Of a DNA stretch of 6,129 nucleotides, positions 5,105 through 6,129 are shown one piece after another. Location of the stretch: positions 1 through 6,129 of the forward strand of contig JBBECF010000061.1 in the NCBI GenBank assembly GCA_040881945.1, read 5' to 3'. Numbering within the stretch: the first letter of the stretch is position 1; every line of letters starts with the position of its first letter. Source of the DNA: JBBECF01 sp040881945. GTDB lineage: Bacteria; Pseudomonadota; Alphaproteobacteria; Dongiales; Dongiaceae. The position numbers were made by a program, and so were the translations under genes. A model generated the notes under the pieces. That model saw only the letters and a list, made by a program, of their open reading frames with translations. It did no database searches and was not told the DNA's origin.

Positions 5105-6129
5105 ATGACCGCGCCGCTCGAAACCTATTTGGCCGAGTTGCGGCGGCTGCGCCTGACCGGCGTCGCGACCGACGAGACCTCGTACTATCCGCCGCTGCAA
5201 AATCTGCTGAGCGAGCTCGGCCGGACGCTGAAACCGAAGGTCTTCTGCCTGTCGCAACCGAAAGACGCCGGCGCCGGCCGCCCCGATTTCCAACTCTACA
5301 CCGCGGGCCAGCTTCCCAAGGCAGCGGGCCGCAAGCCGGTCCCGGACATGCCGCCGGAGCGGGGCGTCATCGAGGTGAAGGGAACCGGCGCCAGCGTGTC
5401 GGCGCGCGTCGACTCCCGGCAGGTCATCGACTACTGGACCCATTACGGCCTGATCCTGGTCACGAACTACTGGGATTTCGCGCTGCTGGGCGCCGACCGG
5501 CGCGGCGAGCGCGCAATCCTGGAGACCTTCCGCCTCGCCGACTCGGAGGAAGCGTTCTGGTCGCTGGCGGCGCATCCGCGCGCGGCGGCCAAGGAGCTGA
5601 ACACCCGGTTCGTCGAGTTCCTGACCCGCGTGCTGCTCCACCGGGCGCCGCTGGCGCAGCCCAAGGACGTGGCCTGGTTCCTCGCATCCTACGCGCGCGA
5701 TGCGCTCGCCCGGGTCGAGGCCGCGGGCGACCTGCCGGCCCTGGCCGCCGTGCGCGGCTCGTTGGAGGAAGCCCTGGGCCTCAAGTTCGAGGGCGAGAAG
5801 GGCGAGCATTTCTTCCGCTCGACCCTGGTGCAGACGCTCTTCTACGGCGTGTTCTCGGCCTGGGTGACCTGGTGCCGGCAGCAGGCGCCGGGCGCACGCG
5901 AGGGCTTCGATTGGCACACCGCCGCCTGGACCCTGCACGTGCCCATGGTGCGCACCCTGTTCACGGCGGTGGCGACGCCCGAGCGGCTGGGGCCGCTCGG
6001 GCTCGTCGAGGTCCTGAATTGGACCGCGGCCGCGCTCAACCGGGTGGACCGGGCGGCCTTCTTCGCCCGGTTCCAGGAAGAGCGGGCGGTGCAGTATTTC
6101 TACGAGCCGTTCCTGGAAGCCTTCGACCC
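5105..6129 (+). CDS. type ISP-like restriction-modification / N-6 DNA methylase protein, N-terminal 341 residues (runs off window)
   Basis: This is the start of a large single-chain restriction-modification enzyme, in which one polypeptide combines a nuclease and an adenine methyltransferase. Residues 1-130 look like a PD-(D/E)XK nuclease: GRPDFQL (Pro60-Asp61), then GVIEVKG with Glu90 and Lys92, then QVIDY (Gln106-Tyr110), which fits the QxxxY motif of RecB-like nucleases. Residues 165-340 form a well-conserved linker with PKDVAWFLASYARDA (187-201), LGLKFEGEKGEHFFRSTLVQ (225-244), LGPLGLVEVLNWT (295-307) and VQYFYEPFLEAFD (329-341). That last segment normally precedes the methylase motifs, which would lie outside the window. 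The ATG at 5105 has a GAGG (5095-5098) 6 bases upstream. It follows the decayed toxin-antitoxin module directly. Family assignment is from remembered homologues, and the subtype is less sure than the restriction role. Confidence 0.75.
   Translation, partial: MTAPLETYLAELRRLRLTGVATDETSYYPPLQNLLSELGRTLKPKVFCLSQPKDAGAGRPDFQLYTAGQLPKAAGRKPVPDMPPERGVIEVKGTGASVSARVDSRQVIDYWTHYGLILVTNYWDFALLGADRRGERAILETFRLADSEEAFWSLAAHPRAAAKELNTRFVEFLTRVLLHRAPLAQPKDVAWFLASYARDALARVEAAGDLPALAAVRGSLEEALGLKFEGEKGEHFFRSTLVQTLFYGVFSAWVTWCRQQAPGAREGFDWHTAAWTLHVPMVRTLFTAVATPERLGPLGLVEVLNWTAAALNRVDRAAFFARFQEERAVQYFYEPFLEAFD

Noticed and set aside
4806..5108. 100-codon plus-strand open frame overlapping the antitoxin and toxin remnants
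   Set aside because: Alternative frame of the antitoxin region with Ser/Arg-rich composition. The 4775 frame has the Phd continuity and the GTGA junction.
4655..5938. 427-codon open frame on the minus strand spanning the toxin-antitoxin remnants and restriction gene
   Set aside because: It crosses three plus-strand units with family-level matches and shows no family resemblance itself.
1..6129. CRISPR array, integrase or transposase gene
   Set aside because: No regularly spaced repeats and no recombinase motifs occur in any frame. The only repeat cluster is the palindromic element at 4903-4966.

Overview
This is a very GC-rich (roughly 70% by eye) proteobacterial segment, most likely from an alphaproteobacterium. 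The evidence is the gene order rplU-rpmA-obg-proB-proA, the long Ala/Lys tail on ribosomal protein L21, and the GC bias with long antisense open frames. The species cannot be told from the window.

Layout. Bases 1-50 hold the 5' part of a tRNA-Ser(CGA) gene on the minus strand, cut by the window edge. The ~115 bases between it and the next promoter are GC-rich and show nothing I recognise. A good sigma-70-type promoter (166-193) then drives plus-strand housekeeping genes: rplU (L21), rpmA (L27), a gap with three hairpins, the last followed by a T-rich stretch, then obg/cgtA, proB and proA. The obg/proB and proB/proA junctions are both 4-base GTGA stop/start overlaps, so these three genes are probably co-translated. 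ProB and ProA do the first two steps of proline synthesis from glutamate. L21, L27 and Obg all belong to the large ribosomal subunit or its assembly.

After proA the core operon ends and an accessory region begins. nadD, which commonly follows proA in alphaproteobacteria, is not recognisable. Instead there is a decayed type II toxin-antitoxin module: a Phd/YefM-like antitoxin broken by an apparent frameshift and a TAA stop, its in-frame C-terminal continuation (4775-4999) invaded by a palindromic repeat, and a ParE-like toxin reduced to about 16 codons (4996-5043).

From 5105 to the window end runs the N-terminal 341 residues of a large restriction-modification protein of the type ISP / N-6 DNA methylase kind. 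It carries a PD-(D/E)XK nuclease signature, and its methylase part should lie beyond the window. The right-hand third therefore looks like a defence or genomic-island insertion next to a housekeeping operon. The individual components resemble known families. The less ordinary aspects are the layered decay of the toxin-antitoxin module, the repeat inside a coding frame, and the nuclease-methylase gene at the island edge.
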